Assembly: GCF_000427805.1 (NCBI RefSeq)
Contig: NZ_ATYS01000010.1
Span: 1 to 64,000 of the forward strand
DNA: 64,000 nucleotides
Direction of reading: 5' to 3'
Origin: Budvicia aquatica DSM 5075 = ATCC 35567
GTDB taxonomy: Bacteria; Pseudomonadota; Gammaproteobacteria; Enterobacterales; Enterobacteriaceae
Shown here: piece after piece, positions 63,056-64,000 of the stretch
Layout: every line of letters begins with the position of its first letter
Position numbering within the stretch: the first letter of the stretch is position 1
Translations under genes and position numbers: made by a program
The notes under the pieces: generated by a model
The model's input: only the letters and a program-made list of their open reading frames with translations
What the model was told of the DNA's origin: nothing
Databases searched by the model: none

Positions 63056-64000
63056 GCCTGAACTGTTGGGAAATGCTAGGGATAGAACCTACGGACGATC
63101 AGGATATTATCCGTAATGCTTATCGAAAAAAACTGCCGGAATATCACCCGGAAACTAACCCTCAGGGGTTTCAGGATTTACGCCACGCCTATGAAGAGGC
63201 GAAAAAGGGGATTCAGGCTGAATTTGTCCCTGTCTCAGCGCTGTCGCCCAAAGAAGAATTCGAACAAAAACTGCTGCGCACCGATGAGAGTGAACAACAG
63301 CCAGAAGATAGCAGCGAACCTCACCCGGAGCAGGCCGCTATCGACCAGATGCTGGCTGAGTTTGATATCCTGCAAACCCGACCTGACAAACGCTACACCC
63401 CTGAAGGCTGGCATGAATATATTCAGTCATTGGATCTCAACTCATTTGAAGTCATTGACCAGCTACGCTGGCGACTGCTGAAGAAGTGCTACGACACCGA
63501 TTGCATCTCTAAGAAATGCGCCTTAATTCTGGCAGAACGGATGCGCTGGAAACAGCGTTTAACCGAGCTGTCAGATGAACAGGCGCATTATATGGGCCGC
63601 TATTTGGATTTTCTGGAAAAGGGCGATATCTTCGATTTCGAGATCCTATCAGAGATGAGTCTGGGGGCCCAAACCGACTGTGTGCAGTACTTCAACTACA
63701 TCCAGTATCTGTTCTGGGAAAAACCCGCATGGATGCTGAAAGCCTATTTGCAGATGAATACCGCAGTCTATTGGCCGGATATCCCTGAACTCAAAGAGCT
63801 ACTGCCGCGCTGGTATTCTCATGCCGGTTTAGGCTATCAAGAACTGGCTGACTATTGCCTGCAAAGGCTGGCTGATGAACCGGACAGCAATAACTGGCTG
63901 TATCTGTACGCTTCGCAGTGCTCACTGGCTGGTAATGACGAGCGCGCTCTGCCCTACTGGATCCGCCTGCACACCAAAGAGCAACATGCCGCCGCCGAAG
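63052..64000 (+). CDS. J-domain protein (DjlB/DjlC-like), 3' end outside the window
   Basis: The start codon overlaps the DUF1266 stop (ATGA at 63052-63055), and 316 codons are open to the window edge. The N-terminus is a J-domain: MSLNCWEMLGIEPTDDQDII, YRKKLPEYHPETN, FQDLRHAYEEAKK. The HPD tripeptide needed to stimulate Hsp70 reads HPE (32-34) here. A helical, repeat-like region follows (tetratricopeptide-like, YLYASQCSLAGNDERALPYW near the edge). E. coli DjlB/DjlC stimulate the Hsp70 HscC and share the neighbourhood with YbeR/YbeU. The hscC-type gene may lie just beyond the edge. Confidence 0.8.
   Translation, partial: MSLNCWEMLGIEPTDDQDIIRNAYRKKLPEYHPETNPQGFQDLRHAYEEAKKGIQAEFVPVSALSPKEEFEQKLLRTDESEQQPEDSSEPHPEQAAIDQMLAEFDILQTRPDKRYTPEGWHEYIQSLDLNSFEVIDQLRWRLLKKCYDTDCISKKCALILAERMRWKQRLTELSDEQAHYMGRYLDFLEKGDIFDFEILSEMSLGAQTDCVQYFNYIQYLFWEKPAWMLKAYLQMNTAVYWPDIPELKELLPRWYSHAGLGYQELADYCLQRLADEPDSNNWLYLYASQCSLAGNDERALPYWIRLHTKEQHAAAE

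Noticed and set aside
1-64000. Search by eye for tRNA, rRNA and CRISPR arrays
   Set aside because: No cloverleaf with GGTTCGAATC-type T-arm, no rRNA segment and no regularly spaced repeats were found.

Overview
The window is a piece of a gammaproteobacterial chromosome, almost certainly from the Enterobacterales. The housekeeping genes at both ends follow the Escherichia order (pyrE-rph-yicC on the left, ligB-gmk-rpoZ-spoT-trmH-recG on the right) and their proteins have the same or nearly the same lengths as in E. coli (GlpX 336, PyrE 213, Rph 238, YicC 287, Gmk 207, RpoZ 91, SpoT 702, RecG 693). Other content is not Escherichia-like, for example a ptxS-kguEKTD block and two long autotransporter traces. 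A member of the Budviciaceae (Pragia, Budvicia, Limnobaculum) would fit, but this is inference from gene content and was not tested by any search.

Layout. 1-181: 5' part of an IS1182-family transposase that runs off the left edge, followed by hairpin-rich DNA. 631-4527: glpX, pyrE, rph, yicC. 4528-52780: about 48 kb of accessory genes lying where E. coli has only dinD/yicG. These are, in order: a large autotransporter adhesin (5115-8162); a GH4 alpha-galactosidase with a divergent AraC regulator; an NhaC antiporter next to a MalY/PatB C-S lyase; a patch of small AT-rich orphan genes and an outer-membrane-protein remnant; a two-component system whose kinase is broken by one in-frame stop, followed by a GlcG/HbpS-type periplasmic protein; a periplasmic aspartoacylase-like Zn hydrolase; a carnitine-operon-like cluster (DASS transporter, acyl-CoA dehydrogenase, CaiB-type CoA transferase, acyl-CoA ligase, Crp/Fnr regulator) facing a complete fixABCX operon; a membrane C39-type peptidase and mltB; a UbiB-like kinase; a homocysteine methyltransferase; the 2-ketogluconate block ptxS-kguEKTD; proP; aaeXAB with aaeR; and a few small enzymes. 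52780-60654: ligB, then gmk-rpoZ-spoT-trmH-recG. 60764-64000: an MFS transporter and a DUF1266 / J-domain pair cut by the right edge.

How the genes work together. The most coherent accessory system is at 22689-32288. It has the enzymes to take up a carboxylate, activate it to a CoA thioester, reduce an enoyl-CoA and recycle the CoA, with FixABCX as electron donor. It lacks CaiT, CaiD and CaiE, so the substrate is unlikely to be carnitine itself; it may be an undescribed anaerobic enoate-reducing route. The kgu block imports and phosphorylates 2-ketogluconate and reduces it to 6-phosphogluconate; a perfect 14-bp palindrome in front of kguE is the likely PtxS operator. There are also decayed pieces: an internally deleted autotransporter C-terminus at 20435-20525, an outer membrane protein tail at 17421-17564, and dispersed palindromic repeats. 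No tRNA, rRNA or CRISPR array was seen.
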